64,000 nt of DNA from Poronia punctata (GCA_022579005.1 MU401493.1:170779-234778), one strand, 5' to 3'; positions 23,966-36,523 are shown, numbered from the stretch's first letter. The notes: generated by a model not told the origin, from the letters alone. A program made the numbers and translations.

Positions 23966-25533
23966 ATGCCGCCTCCTACTCGATTTGGCGGCGGTCCGCC
24001 CACTATGGCACCTTACCAGCAGCATCAGTTTCAACATACCGCAGCCACCCACGCTACACATCAACCGAACTCCCTAACAAATCCCGCCTACCTGGCAGCC
24101 CAGCTAAGTCCCTTCGCAACGAATGGGTTGGCCCTGGGCGGTGGCATGGGTGCTGCCTCTAGTTTCCAAGTTGGCGAACAAACCGGCTTCGCTAGTCAGG
24201 CTGCAAGATCTGGGTTTCAACATGCTGCTGCGTTACAACAACAACAACAACAGCAACAACAAGCCCATCACCCACATCAGCAGACCCACGGGCCGGCAGG
24301 AGAACGGGTAGCGAGGGCGGGTGGAGGCGGCAAAACTCGGATACGGGAGGTCTGGAGGCATAACTTTGAGGAAGAGATGGGGCTGCTGATGGAGTTGGCC
24401 GAGCGGTTTCCATACATTGCAATGGTAGGCTTCAATCTTGGCCTTCTGTGTGGAGGGGACTTGCTGACATTTCGACAATCAAGGATACCGAATTCCCCGG
24501 TATAGTAGGTCGCCCGATGGGAAACTTCCGGGGGAAGAGCGACTACCATTACCAGTGTCTACGCGTCAACGTGGATATGCTCAAAGTCATACAGATAGGC
24601 ATCAGTCTGTTCAACGAAAAGGGTGAAACACCGGCGGAACGGGCACATGTTTCCCCCGGGGAGATAGCAATGCTTGGACCTGCGGCTAGGCGACAAGCCC
24701 AGTCTCAGATACCGCTTGCGTGGCAGTTCAACTTCAAGTTTGCGTTAAAGGACGACATGTACAACCAAGCTTCGATCGAGTCCCTGCAACAAGCTGGGAT
24801 CGACTTCAACCTTCTCGAGCGTGACGGCATCGACCCTAAAAAGTTTGCCGCTCTCTTCATCGTTTCTGGTTTTGTATGCTTCGACAATATCAAGTGGTTA
24901 TCGTTTCACGGCGGCTACGATTTTGGCTACCTGACGAAGCTTTTATCGGACATGAAGCTTGCAAATGACGAAAGCGAATTCGACAAGGTTATGAAAAAGT
25001 GGTTTCCCCAAACCTACGACGTCAAGCACCTTATGAAGTATGCGGTCAAGCTCCATAACAGTGGCATGTTGACACCGACAGACCCGTCAACGACGGAAAT
25101 ACTTCAAAAGTTCGAGCAAAAGTCGGGCCTGGAAAGCATCGCGGAAGCTCTAAAGATCAAACGCTTAGGGATGGCTCACCAGGCCGGCTCGGATAGTCTG
25201 CTGACAGGCAAGGTGTTCTTCCAGCTCCGGGAGAAGATATATAATGGAGAGATATCCGATGATCACATTGGGAAAATCTGGGGCCTGGGTTTCAGCGGCA
25301 TGGAGATGCCGATATCGTCTCAACAGCAGGGCGGGAACAACGAGCACGCGACACCAGGTGGGACGAATGCCAATACAAACGGCCCCAGTACACCCAGCAC
25401 AGTGAGCGCCGGTCTAGCCAGTACGCCCGCCGCACAGTCGCACAATACTAATGGTATATCCATGGGGCCGATGACCCCGGGAGGCGGCGGCGGTGTATTC
25501 GGCCAGTTCAACTACCCTTCTAATCCTAGATAG
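23966..25533 (+). CDS. POP2: CCR4-NOT deadenylase subunit CAF1/POP2
   Basis: Two exons, 23966-24424 and 24484-25533, are joined by a 59-bp intron that falls inside the first catalytic motif: FPYIAM | DTEFPG. The product is 502 residues. Residues 1-120 are Gln/His/Ala-rich with a run of nine Gln, as in yeast Pop2. The RNase D-type domain starts at RIREVWRHNFEEEM. The DEDD catalytic residues are all present: D154 and E156 in AMDTEFPG, D299 in HGGYDFGYL, and D390 with H385 in HQAGSDSLLT, so it should be an active 3'-5' poly(A) exonuclease. CAF1 shortens mRNA tails in the cytoplasm within CCR4-NOT. The C-terminal 75 residues are Asn/Thr/Gly-rich and probably disordered. Confidence 0.97.
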
Positions 25534-25801
25534 AATCAGATGGAAGGGGTACGGTTTGAAAGGCCCTCAAGCTGGGGAACGAGGCCCCAGGTTGGGAATA
25601 ACCCGCATCCACGTCGCCACGCCTCGCTTTCGTCAGTTCATCCTAGTCCGCAATGGACGCCGTTCAATCCATGGACCCATTCTCCAACCTCTCTCGGACC
25701 TTATTTGCCAACCTCGCATGGACCTCGTTCCCCAAACTCAACTAGACTAGGAGGCTTTATAAATCCGCTCCGGCCGGCTTACCTGTCTGGTCAATCTCCT
25801 G

Positions 25802-25909
25802 GTGGATCTCATGGATCTGGTGGACTTCCTAGTCGACTTCCTAGTCGACCTCCTCGTGGATCTCATGGATCTGGTGGACTTCCTAGTTCACTTCCTCGTC
25901 GACCTCCTC
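25802..25909. repeat. 54-bp tandem duplication
   Basis: Two copies start at 25802 and 25856 (both GTGGATCTCATGGATCTGG) and differ at only a few bases. They lie in the probable 3' untranslated region of CAF1. The unit is itself made of GGAT/GTGGA and CCTCGTCGA subrepeats. Confidence 0.85.
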
Positions 25910-25979
25910 GCCGATCTGAGTAATGGCGTCAATGGCCTCTAATATCCTGGTTAGGCTTCTATGCCGTGCGCCAAGTTCC

Positions 25980-26119
25980 GGGGGGGGGGGGGGGGGGGGG
26001 GGGAAAAACGAAGAAATGTTTGGGGGTCCCAACCGGATAAAGGAACGATTTGGGGGGGCAAAAAAATTTTTTTTTATTTTTGTTTATANNNNNNNNNNCC
26101 CCGCCGCCCCCCCCCGCCG

Positions 26120-26162
<43 letters not shown>
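25980..26162. other. Assembly gap (10 N) flanked by poly-G and poly-C
   Basis: G24 runs from 25980 to 26003. Then come GGGGGTCCC- and TGGGGGGGC-rich bases, ten N at 26089-26098, and a C-rich run to 26162. The G side and C side look like inverted, low-quality versions of the same homopolymer, so this stretch is probably not a faithful sequence. Confidence 0.9.
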
Positions 26163-26165
<3 letters not shown>

Positions 26166-26663
26166 ACGCAGCATATGTGATCTGTGCCAAACCGGTACAG
26201 TATCACATTTGCGGGTCCAACTCATATGATATTCTTTCGTATTATAAAGGGGTTACTGTCTCGGGAGTTGGCAATAACGGCTAGTCTTTTCTCATGAAGG
26301 GACGGACTGACTATCGAGCGAGTTTTTTTTAAAAAGAAAGGCGTAAACAAGCGGATCCTGGTCATAGCCTGTGTGCAAGCGTATCCCCCTTGCTTGGAGG
26401 GTGGGAATGGAATGGGAAATATGCCACCCTTCCTGTACAGTGTAGTTCTATAGGCGCACAAGAAACGTCACATGTTTATGAGGTCTCGGTAGTGTTTTTG
26501 CACGTCGGGTTTTTTTATGTATGTATGGGTACGTGTATGCGTGTGTGTTAGTAGGTACTGGAAAGCGGTAGGGGCGGAATGCTTTTTTATGGAACGAAAT
26601 GACACCTTGCGAAATACATGCTATGACAATGCAAATGAGAAAATGGTCCATGTGAGGTTATAT

Positions 26664-26698
26664 GACCTGACCTGACCAGACCAGACCAGACCAGACCT
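26664..26698. repeat. GACCT/GACCA pentamer tandem
   Basis: About seven units of GACCT then GACCA. Intergenic. Confidence 0.75.
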
Positions 26699-27145
26699 CA
26701 AAATGGCGATTCTTATTGTATCTGCTGTGATGACTGATATATACTAGGTACTACCTGATCTATGTATATATTAATGGAATGGCCAACATAAAGTTACTTA
26801 TTTGAGCCGTCTTATAAAGATGACTCGCTCGAGATACTTACTTAGTTTGCCGGCAACATTCAGATTCAGGTAGGCCGGCCGGCGTAGACCAAAAAAAAAT
26901 TAAAAAAATTTACCTTGGACAGTACACAATCGTACGAGTTCCTATGTAGTTGTACCTAAGCAGGGACAGGGTCGTATCGTACATACATATGTATCGTGAA
27001 CTCGTCCGACGAACTACTACATGTACAAGATATGTGTAGATATGCAGATTCCTACAAAGTACGTTAGGATAAGTAGTCAAGGCCACTTAGTACCCATTGG
27101 AAGATACCCCACGAGTACCCTACCCTACCGATATTCGAAGCAAGT

Positions 27146-27208
27146 CATTCATTCATTCATTCATTCATTCATTCATTTATGGGGAGGTAGGTAGGTAGGT
27201 AGGTAGGT
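27146..27208. repeat. CATT and GTAG microsatellites
   Basis: CATT units at 27146-27177 are followed by GTAG units at 27184-27208. Confidence 0.85.
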
Positions 27209-27696
27209 TTGAGTTGTATTAAATAACCGGTAAGGTTATCGGGTTTGTTTTGAGTTTTACATGGTAGAGTACCTGAAATACGATTCCAAATCATCAATCA
27301 TTCCACGCTATTAGAAAATCGAGGATACATGTTTTAGATAGGTATTTTCCAAATACACGCCAATATTCAGGTTACATGGACGATAAATATCGTTGGTCTT
27401 TTTGAAAAAAATACAATTCCGATTCGCATCGTATCCCATCCGCTATGATTGATTGATCGATCTAGGGGGTTTTCGGCTTCTTGAATATCATCATTACTCT
27501 AATTCTTTTGTAGGTTTTGGGGAATAGGTCGGTTCTCTATATATCAACGCTATTTATTTCGTTTGGGGAATCTTTACCGAAACTACCCAGGTGGCAACTA
27601 GGTCGGCGGAGGCGATGTGACACTCATCTAGTCTATGTAGAGGGTCGCGGCTTACTAGGGTGGCCAGGCCGTAGTCGTAGAGGAGGAACGTTGTAT

Positions 27697-28832
27697 TTAG
27701 AACGCAAAGACCTGGTCCTCAAGCTTGCTCACCGGGCGAGCCTTCTGGAAGCCGAGGCCTTCAGTCGCCTTCTTTAGTCCGCCAATCATGGGGGGGGGAC
27801 CGCATAGAAGGATCTTGACATCGGGTGCGGGTGCAGGGAGCCATTTCTGTACATGCTATGTCAGTGGTTGTTTCCTTTTGTGGTTACGATTGGTCATGTG
27901 GGAAGATGAATGGGGCACATACTGTGACCATATCGGCGGTAACGTAGCCAACGCCACCGGTCCATCCCTCAGGAGGCTGGTCCAGGACATAGTGAACGCG
28001 GAACCCGGAATCCTCCTTAGCAAGCTGGTCGAGATCTTCCTTCAAGAGGATGTCCTGGGTAGAGACGTTTGCGAAGATCAGGTCTACTTGGGTCTTGTCA
28101 CCGGTGGGCCGACCACGGATGATGGCCCGGATAACCTGAAGCATGGGTGTTATGCCAGTGCCACCGGCAACCATGCCGAAGTGGCGGACCATGTTGGGTG
28201 TGTAGACGAAGGCGCCTTTGGGGCCCCGGACCTTGATGGCTTGACCGACTGCCAATGATGCCAGGTGCTTCGAGATGTTGCCCGTGGGGTACGACTTGAC
28301 GAGCAGATCGAAATAGCCAGGTTGGTGATCACCTGAAATAGGGGTGTAAGAGCGGACGATCTCCTTTGTCGTGCCATCGGGTTGCTTGATGTCGGCGCCA
28401 ATGGAGATGTGTTGACCAATTGGCAGGCCGAGGATGGCGTTAGGGGCAGGCAATTTGAATCGGTAACTGCGTTGCAAGTGTCAGTACAATCGATTGAAAA
28501 CCTAAGGATTTGTCGTTGGTTAATTAACTCACATGGCCACATTGTGAGATATGATGGTCTTCTCCTTGAGTTCGAATTCCTGGAACGTATCCGGCTTTAG
28601 GACCTTCTTAGGTTCTGATCGAGGAATTAGCATAGAGAAAAATTGTGCAGTTTCGAGTCGAGAAGCGCATACGTAGGGTACCGTATTTCCAGACACTCAA
28701 CAGAACAGCTGCCAGAGCTGCATATGGCAGCCATTCTTTCTTGACAATGTAGGTGCCAAAAACCAAAAGACCGGCAGGAATATAAACGGCGTCGAAGTAT
28801 TTCCTCGACGTCAAAGGGAGAGGATCCGCCAT
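27697..28832 (-). CDS. CBR1: NADH-cytochrome b5 reductase
   Basis: Four exons (28832-28673, 28614-28533, 28466-27923, 27846-27697) give 311 residues, the usual length. The N terminus has a hydrophobic span ([15 protein letters not shown], then [14 protein letters not shown]) that anchors it in the ER or outer mitochondrial membrane. After the [13 protein letters not shown] linker the FAD domain shows IGQHISIGA and RSYTPIS, and the NADH domain shows [15 protein letters not shown], then CGPPPMI and the C-terminal VFAF. The enzyme passes electrons from NADH to cytochrome b5 for sterol and fatty-acid desaturation and, in fungi, for diphthamide and tRNA wobble modification. Exon 1 could end at GTATGC (used here) or slightly earlier at GTACCC; both keep frame. 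Confidence 0.94.
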
Positions 28833-29881
28833 GGTTGGAGACGCAGAACTATCCCGACACTATATTATCGATGAACTAAGGCAGGACAAAAGGTCGAGGT
28901 TAGCTTCTTGTTTCCGGATCGCTGTTGAAAATTGAGTACGTTTTTGAACCAGCTGCAGGCTTTTGGTTCTGGGACGCCTATGGTCAAGAACTGGACGTAC
29001 TTATTACCCAACAAAAGGTTGGAGCGATTCCGGCGCTCAGGTTCTGCTCGGGACTCAAGGGGGATATGGTCGGTCAAGGATGGAAAGAAATGGGACTGAT
29101 TGAAATCTGGGGTGGTTTTTATTAGCGATAGGCCCAAATAGTAGTAGCACCAAAAGGAGTAATAGGTATGGAGGTTAACCCCTCTTATCTAGGTTAGCGT
29201 GACCGTTCCCGCACAGGGCGCATATCGATAGCACGGTTACCCTTGGGGGAAATGCCGATAAGGTAAGCCCCTCATATGAATTTCCAACGGATAGATACCG
29301 AGTTGGAAGATGCCCCTCGGCTTCTGCGAACTTCTGGGGCCCCGGCACCTTCCGGTCTGTCCCGTCCTTTGTGTGGTTTTATCACCGATCTTCTCTGTCC
29401 CATCTCAAACGAGTTACCCATTGATTTTTGACTATCGGTATGACATCACATGTGCAGAGTTCCAGTATAAAGATGCAATACGAATGCCGTTATACAAGTC
29501 ATCTCCTAAGCTATGTAACCTAGTAGCTTCATCTTGTCGAGCCGGCCGCGTAATGTGCTTATAACATAAATGAATTAGACCTTTGGTTTTGCATTATCTA
29601 ATTACACACATGGAAGTAGTCCCACGTTGTCACACCCCACCGCAGTTAGGTAGCAGCCAAATATGTAAGAATATAACGTGGGTTACGCATGGGATATGAG
29701 TGGACCGTTATTACACTGTTCAGCTGGGCCCAATCATCTCTTCGCAACTTTTTTTGTTGAGGGCCAATGTTAAATCATTTCTCGTCTACACAAAATAACG
29801 ACGACCCAGCCCCTCCCAAGCCGGTCACTACACGTACGAAATAGACCTAGTCTAGTGTAGTTACTGTAAGATACGCAAAAG
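28833..29881. promoter_or_regulatory. Divergent promoter region, CBR1 and GIG1-like gene
   Basis: About 1.05 kb between divergent starts. An inverted CCAAT (ATTGG) lies close to CBR1 around 29100 and a CCCAATCAT near 29730. These are candidates only. No gene is seen. Confidence 0.35.
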
Positions 29882-30577
29882 ATGGGCGACGTACCTAAGA
29901 ATCCTCCATTTCCCCTGACCGAAGTGGACAAATGGGTCTTGTCCCAGACTGATGACGAGTTCTATTACCATGACTGGGAAGACTTAAAAAAGATTATCGG
30001 TATGATACGAAATCATCTTCAAGACAGACTTCCATAAACATGTTGCACAGCTTACACAACGTCAGGCGAAAACAATCTCTCGGTACTCAAGCGGAAGCCA
30101 TCTGACCTCCGCCGGTATATGGCATGGACTTTTGATACCAAGGCTCGTTATGGATCTATGATAAACTATCTTCTGCATCACCGTTTGCCGAGCACATGGG
30201 GATCACCACCGTTCACACCGGCTTCGCCGGTTCCCTTCGAGGATAAGTCAGACTATCGGGTGCTAATCAACGACTGGCCGTACGGTCTATCCCCTGGCAT
30301 AACTCATATTGTCGTATGGTCCAGAACCATCATCGATACCGACCCGGACACCGGCGACATGACACCCGAGAGCCGGAAAATTGTGACCGATTTCGTCAAG
30401 AGATTTTTCGCCGACAAACTTGGCCCCGAGGGAGACGACAGGGTCCTGTGGTTCAAAAACTGGGTTGCTCTGCAGAGCGTGCGTTCGCTCGAGCACATCC
30501 ATGTCATGGTTAAAGATGTGAGCAAGAGTATCCTGGAGGAATGGACACAAGAGCTGGATGTCCACAGGCTTAGATAG
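29882..30577 (+). CDS. DUF3605 protein, N-acetylglucosamine-induced protein 1-like
   Basis: Two exons, 29882-29999 and 30066-30577, are separated by a 66-bp intron; the junction reads KKIIG|ENNLSVLKRKPSDLRRY. The product is 209 residues, normal for the family. Recognisable blocks are FPLTEVDKWVLSQTDDEF near the start, TFDTKARYGSMINYLLHHRL, NDWPYGLSPGITHIVVWSR in the middle and VRSLEHIHVMVKD near the end. The HIVVW and HIHVMV blocks contain conserved His residues. Fungal members are annotated as GlcNAc-induced protein 1, but the biochemical activity is not established. It is convergent with SND2, only 92 bp away. Confidence 0.85.
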
Positions 30578-30669
30578 TGGCTCCAAGACGACATTCCTAG
30601 AGTTGCCCGTCGCGGATCCGAACTTTCCTCTTCCCTCAGAGGACCTCATTACGCGGTCTGAATAAGCAC

Positions 30670-31158
30670 CTAGGCAGCTCGTCTTTGTTTCCGGTTCCCG
30701 GCAACAGGATTTTCAGGTTGCTGCTGTTGTGCCTGCTGACCTCCCATCATTCCACGCGTAGCACCTAGTAGACTGAAACCTTTAACGAGCCCATACACAG
30801 GCACCGCAGACCATAGAAGCCACGCCCAATTGCCAAAAAGGATGACCAGGATCACAGATGCCCAAGTAACCCAGATGACGTCGAACATGTAGTCCGTGAG
30901 GCCGGGGGCCGACAAGTCCTCGCCGGCATTTTTGAGAGCCTTGGTTGATGGGTCGAATTTGGGCCTGCCGGTAGACTCCAGAACAGCCTCACACACAAAG
31001 GCGGGGATAGAGAGGATTATATAGGCCGTGAGGGATCTCCGTTTGAATAATATGTTGGATAAGAAAAACAGGACGTTGACAACAAGCGTTCCAATATGGA
31101 GGTTCATCAGGGCAGTGGCGTTAGCCTTTGCCCTCTCCTTGCGTGCTTTCTGGGCCAT
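30670..31158 (-). CDS. SND2: SRP-independent ER targeting protein SND2 / TMEM208 family
   Basis: A single exon of 162 residues starting MAQKARKERAKANATALMNLH. The N terminus is basic, followed by three to four hydrophobic spans: IGTLVVNVLFFLSNILF, LTAYIILSIPAFVCEAVL, FDVIWVTWASVILVILFGNWAWLLWSAVPVYGLV. The tail is Gln-rich and ends NRKQRRAA, a basic cluster typical of this DUF788 family (yeast Env10/Snd2, human TMEM208). The protein sits in the ER membrane and helps insert proteins with internal signals by a route independent of SRP. Family assignment is from topology plus the terminal motifs. Confidence 0.9.
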   Translation of the reverse strand: MAQKARKERAKANATALMNLHIGTLVVNVLFFLSNILFKRRSLTAYIILSIPAFVCEAVLESTGRPKFDPSTKALKNAGEDLSAPGLTDYMFDVIWVTWASVILVILFGNWAWLLWSAVPVYGLVKGFSLLGATRGMMGGQQAQQQQPENPVAGNRKQRRAA

Positions 31159-32252
31159 TGCGTATTAACTTTTCGCGAGGTATCCTCAATCAGATGTCCG
31201 GAGCTGGGATCGCACACATATAGTCTTTGAAAGAAAACCAAGCAAGTTGGTATGAAACTTTGATGAGTAGAAAGTGTGGAATAGAAGTGATCTACGATTA
31301 CGTGGTTATTATTAGGTCGAAGGCACATCCAATAAGACGGTTCTATTCTACTGTTTACTCGTCAGCATTTGGTGACCTGTGGCGGGTGCCCTCTGGGTGT
31401 CTGGGCTGTCTGGGTAGGTCCTCCAGTTTTGCGTCGGGTAGGGACAGCTGGCTCGGCCTTTCTCTACAGGTTAGTGCAGTTCAACTCGGGGCTGGGAACA
31501 CACGGGTGGCGGGCAAGGTCATCATTTGATTAGCGCCGCGTTGTTGCTCTGCCAGGCCGTCTTCAGCTACACTTGGCCAATCAAACGCTTTGGCCCCCTG
31601 CCAGCTTCACTCCACCACAACATACCAAATTCACGAGCGCACGTTAACCTACTCGATACAGCAATTACGTCCAACCTTCTAGTGTTGTTGTTATTGTGTC
31701 GTCGTTGGCGTCGTCGATTCGAGCCGGTCATCCTGCCCTTGCAGAGTCTTTTTTTTCATTGGGTATAGGTACATATCGGGGACCGTGGGACGGGAGCCGG
31801 GAATTCTTTTTGCAAAGCACATAACCTTCTATCCAATCCTTCAATGGATTCATAATAATACACCCATAGCTGTTTCTACCGCCTCTCACTTCTCATACTA
31901 GACCTCTTTGTCCGACATTACATCCCACGGAAATGCCAGTTCGCCACCAACGAGACCTGATGTACCAAATCTGCCATTTCTGCTATCCGTCTAGGGACCT
32001 ACCTCACTCTCCTCGCGGCGTCGAAGAACACTTTTCAATCTCCAATTTCCATTAATCCGTAATACGCGAGCCCTCGACAGTTCACGATTCGCCCCGCTAC
32101 TCGATTAGAAAAAACTTACTACCTATCATCCTCGAAGCTGACCATCCGTGGTCATCTACCTGCTAGGCACCGAGCTGGCGGGCAAGGGACGGCCATATGG
32201 CTTTACGGCCATAAAACCACATCGCCCAGAAAAGACCTCTTTGATTGCCACC
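31159..32252. promoter_or_regulatory. Divergent promoter region, SND2 and CDC27
   Basis: About 1.1 kb. A CCAAT box in GGCCAATCA is present at 31577-31581, a plausible binding site for the fungal HAP/CBC complex. Pyrimidine-rich sequence precedes the CDC27 start. No gene is seen. Confidence 0.4.
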
Positions 32253-34772
32253 ATGCCGTCTTCGGGTACCGCCATCACGGGCCAGCTGAGACAGATGGTT
32301 TACTACCATCTCGATCACCACTCGTATGATAACGCGCTCTTCTTTTCAGAAAGGCTGGCGGCGCACGATCCCCACGCAGGCGAATCGGCATATCTTCTAG
32401 CACTATGCCATTATCGACTAGGGGATTGCAGGTCCGCCTATGAAATCAGTAAAGCCTCTGGCTACCGGGGCGCCCATCTTAGCAGCGCATACGTATTTGC
32501 GTTAGCTTGTCTCGCCATCGAGAGATACAAGGATGGCATCACCGCCCTGGAACGATCTAGGAGCCTATGGTCACATAAATCGAGTTTTGGAAAACACACT
32601 GCGATTGCGAGAGCCCCCTGCCCAGATTCGGCCAGTATTCTGTGTCTACTGGGCAAGTTATACCGGGCGTATGACGACAAGAAGAAAGCAATTCTCAACT
32701 TTGAGAGTGCTTTGAAAGTAAATCCATTTATGTGGGATGCCTTCACAGCGCTTTGCGACATGGGCATCAATATACGGCCAAATAGTGTCTTCAAAATGAA
32801 TGATTCCTTAATAGAGGGCCTTAATTTTGAAGTGCCGTCTGGAGTACTCGTGGAACAAAAGGATAACGGGGCGGTCAATCCGGTGGATATGTTTACTAAA
32901 AAGGCCGTCACTCGGTCGGCTATCTTCGACGCCGTAGATCCGTTCGACTCGCAGCGATCGGGCGCTTCGAATGAAATGCTGCTGGGAAATAACTTCCTGG
33001 CTACAAGTTCTGGCGAAAACGACTTCATGTCCAAGATACATGCTGCTCGCTCCAGAATTGCTACCGCCCCTGAGCCGATCCATGACCCGGTGGAATCGCC
33101 GACGGTGGCTCATGTCGATCCGAATATTTCCCGTGTAGGTTTGGCCGTTGAGCCACCGCAGGCGCCAGCTCGCCGGACGCGGAATACGCAGCCCACAGAG
33201 CCGGGGCTGCACGATACTGCCCCTAAGGTGGGCTATCGTTTGGCCAACAAAAGAAGTCAGAAGGCGCAAGAAGAACATCCGCCGGAGTCAAATCCAGCCG
33301 CTTTAAGAGCCCCCGCGTCTACAGCGTCTGGCATTGAACGGAAGAGGACGGTATCCGGGCACCCGGTCCAGCCCAGACAGCACCCCGAGGAGCCTGGCGC
33401 GCCGCAACGACGAAGTGCGCGGATAAATATGTTTAAAGGTGCCAACGGGAAGGCGAGCTCTACAGGAGCCGCCGTGGGTACGACAGCGACAAGGGAGCTG
33501 AAAAAGGCGAGGCCCCAGATTTCCCGTATCATGAGGCCGAATTCCAGTGGTACCAGTGTTGGCAGAGCCGTGAGCGGCAATAGGAAACCGCTCGAGGAAA
33601 ATGGAATGGATATCGATCAAGCCGAAGCGCCCAGGGCCAAAGAGCCCCCTGCCCAGCCGCCGGTTAGCAAATCCGCCGAACACGAGGCGGCCAAGGCAGA
33701 GGGGGCGTTGAGATATTTGATGGAACTGTTCAGAAAGTTTGCCTCTGGTTATTATGCTCTATCACAGTATCGGATAAACGACGCTGTGAACACGTACACA
33801 TCTCTGCCACGCACTCAGCAGGATACTCCTTGGGTCCTGTCGCAAATCGGCCGAGCACATTACGAGCAAGCGTCATACGCTGAGGCAGAAAAGTACTATA
33901 GGAGATTACGGATTCTCGCCCCTACACGTATGGAGGACATGGAGGTATACTCCACTATCCTATGGTTTCTAAAAAGAGAGACGGACCTGTCCTTTCTCGC
34001 GCACGAATTGGTCGATGCCTCTTGGCACTCACCGCAAGCCTGGTGTGCTCTTGGCAATGCTTGGTCGCTTGCCCGAGATCACGAACAAGCCTTGCGGTGT
34101 TTCAAACGAGCTACGCAGCTGAACCCCAAGTTTGCGTATGCCTTCACCCTGCAGGGGCATGAGCATGTCTCGAACGAAGAGTATGAAAAGGCTCTTACGG
34201 CATACCGGTTAGCAATATCAGCAGACCGTCGCCATTATAACGCCTATTATGGCATCGGCCGGGTCTATGAAAAGCTTGGCAGCTACGACAAGGCTTACAC
34301 ACACTTCCACTCGGCATCTATCATCAATCCCTCCAACGCCGTCTTGATCTGCTGCATCGGGAATGTTCTAGAGAAACAGCGGCAAATTGTCCAGGCACTG
34401 CAGTTCTTTACCAAGGCGACAGAACTGGCACCCCATGCTGCGCAGACCCGATACAAGAAAGCCAGAGCTCTGCTCGCCCTAAACCAACTCGACGCAGCCC
34501 AGGAGGAACTCGAAATCCTGAAGACGCTGGCACCTGACGAAGCCACGGTGCACTTCCTTCTTGGCAAGCTGTATAAAACGTTGAACGACAAAGGCGCTGC
34601 CGTCCGACACTTCACTATTGCCCTGAACTTGGATCCCAAGGTGAGTTTACTCGTGATGCTACTAGGCTGTATTTTTGCGCTAACGTTTGGGTACTAGGCA
34701 AGCCAGCAAATCAAAGAGGCTATTGAAAGCCTAGAGGACGACGATAGTTTTGATGATTCTATGATAGCATGA
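32253..34772 (+). CDS. CDC27: Anaphase-promoting complex subunit APC3/CDC27
   Basis: Two exons, 32253-34640 and 34698-34772 (57-bp intron), give 820 residues. I start at ATG 32253 in a CCACCATGC context; the frame is open further left but only from a GTG. Residues 1-200 form the N-terminal TPR dimerisation block (LRQMVYYHLDHHSYDNALFFSERL, then ESAYLLALCHYRLGDCRSAY). Residues about 220-490 are a disordered linker with many SP/TP and basic residues. Residues about 495-800 are the C-terminal TPR superhelix (for example HSPQAWCALGNAWSLARDHEQALRCF and NAYYGIGRVYEKLGSYDKA). The acidic tail comes from exon 2. APC3 (Nuc2/BimA) binds the IR tails of the CDC20/CDH1 activators and of APC10. The assignment is secure. 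Confidence 0.96.
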
Positions 34773-36523
34773 CGTAGGACATGATAGTGGAGCATACGAT
34801 TGCCGGAAGTGGAGGGTCTTGTCTTGTCATGATTCCACGCGGGAAAGTGGCGTGGTCTACTGTTCTGGTGCTGCTTCAGGAATGCGTACATGGGTTTTTC
34901 GGCTGGATGGATGGGGAAGGATTGAAGTGTTAGCGTCAGGAGTCCAGGTATTTTGTCACCGCTCGGGTTAGGCTTTGCATGAATCGGCGTTAAGGACATG
35001 ATTAGATGTTCAGGAAGGCTATAAACCATATGAAGCATGCTGTGAGTATATCACGACAGCGTGGGTTGCGGGAACCTGTGCATGGCTACCCGGCTTGTAG
35101 CCTTTCCATCAAGTTTGGCAGACAAAGTCATGCAACCTAAAATTTTACAAATTATGAGAGCATCACAATGCATATATATTTTGCGGAATTCTTGTTGATG
35201 AGAGTCGGGCGCCCTCCGCACACTCCCTAATGTCCAACAATGAGTGGATGTTATATTGAAACCACTCGAACAGAATACCGAGTCCGGCAAATGCCCGGCT
35301 TTACAGATTACCACTGGTTTACTGGTGGGTCAGAGAAATATACTCAAGTTAATACTTGGCTGACGACCGGGAATGCTTTTCAAGGTCAAGTTGTACATCA
35401 TTCGAAGCAACGGGGAATTCGTCCCCCCCGTCTTAACCATCTGTTAAGCCGATATAATATCGCCAATTGTATTGCATTTGCCCGTCGGGGATACAGGAAC
35501 AGTAAAGCACGCATGTGAACTTAAACCATCGTAAACATAAGCGGACTCCCAATAGTAGGTGTATTTTGGACCGTCACATCGCAGAAACCAAGATCTAGGG
35601 TTCCCGAAGACTCGTTCTAGAATGCAAACTTGGGAGCTGATTAATTATTGATATCCGGTCTCGCGGGATGTTGTCTTTGGTCGCGTGTAAGTTTAACAGA
35701 ACTTGCAAAAGTTTAATAGAATACCTATTGCCTAGCCTGACCTAGCAACCCCTCTTTACCTAAACAGGCAAACAAGGTTATATTTGGCTTTACGCGTCAG
35801 CTTTATTTTGGAGATCAAAAGCTTGTGAAAATCATTTACGATTAGATATGCGTACGGGCTTACAAGCAAGATAGGCAACAACTTAATTCCTATTCTACCG
35901 TATTTATATCCTAGAAGTCGTTTTCAAAGTGCATCTCAGTTGGACAGTACTCGGAAGTTCAGATGATGCCTGTCATTTAGGAAATATATGCAGGTACCTG
36001 TCATTTGTATCTCTTTTGGAGTTCCATTGAGTCTTGACACGTTCTTGGAGGGCAGCCTAGTGCATAAACTATACCTAATTCGCCACACTGTACAAGTGTA
36101 GTGAACCCACCGGCCCTCTTTTAGATAAGCTAGCAGGGGTTACAATAGGAATCAGTCTCGAAATCACAGCAAAATCAGGCAAGGGAAACAAAAGAAACAG
36201 CGCGTCGTTTGCAGGCGCGATCAGGCCCCCTTTTGGAATTCGGAAATCAGAACTAAACGCAATTTTCTGATTGGCCAAAGTAACATGGCTAGTTTGCAAC
36301 AACCCGAGAATGACTTACACAATCAGCAACTGCCCCCTCAAACAGCACTTTTAAGCAGTCTTCCCCATCGCCTATTTACCTCGATTTCCTTCTCTCTCCT
36401 CTTTTTATTGTCTCCCAATTTCCACAACACCCACCCCAAATCTGCACACTCAAGCAACAAGACGTATCAGTCTTTCCATCAACCATCTAATACCATCATC
36501 GATTAATATCATCATCCATCAAC
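34773..36523. other. Intergenic region including the histone H4 promoter
   Basis: About 1.75 kb. The last 260 bases before H4 contain an inverted CCAAT (ATTGG at 36270-36274) and a long pyrimidine/CA-rich leader. No divergent histone H3 gene is present. Open frames at 35240-35518 and elsewhere lack protein features. Confidence 0.5.

Larger units (their letters stand above)
25534..27696. other. Convergent intergenic region with an assembly gap
   Basis: About 2.2 kb between CAF1 and CBR1 3' ends. It contains a 54-bp tandem duplication, homopolymer G and C runs around a 10-N gap, and several microsatellites. An open frame at 25540-25923 follows the CAF1 stop directly but has biased composition created by the tandem duplication, and I do not call it a gene. 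Confidence 0.55.

Noticed and set aside
25540..26284. Pro- or Gly-rich proteins across the gap
   Set aside because: They translate homopolymer G and C and pass through N bases.
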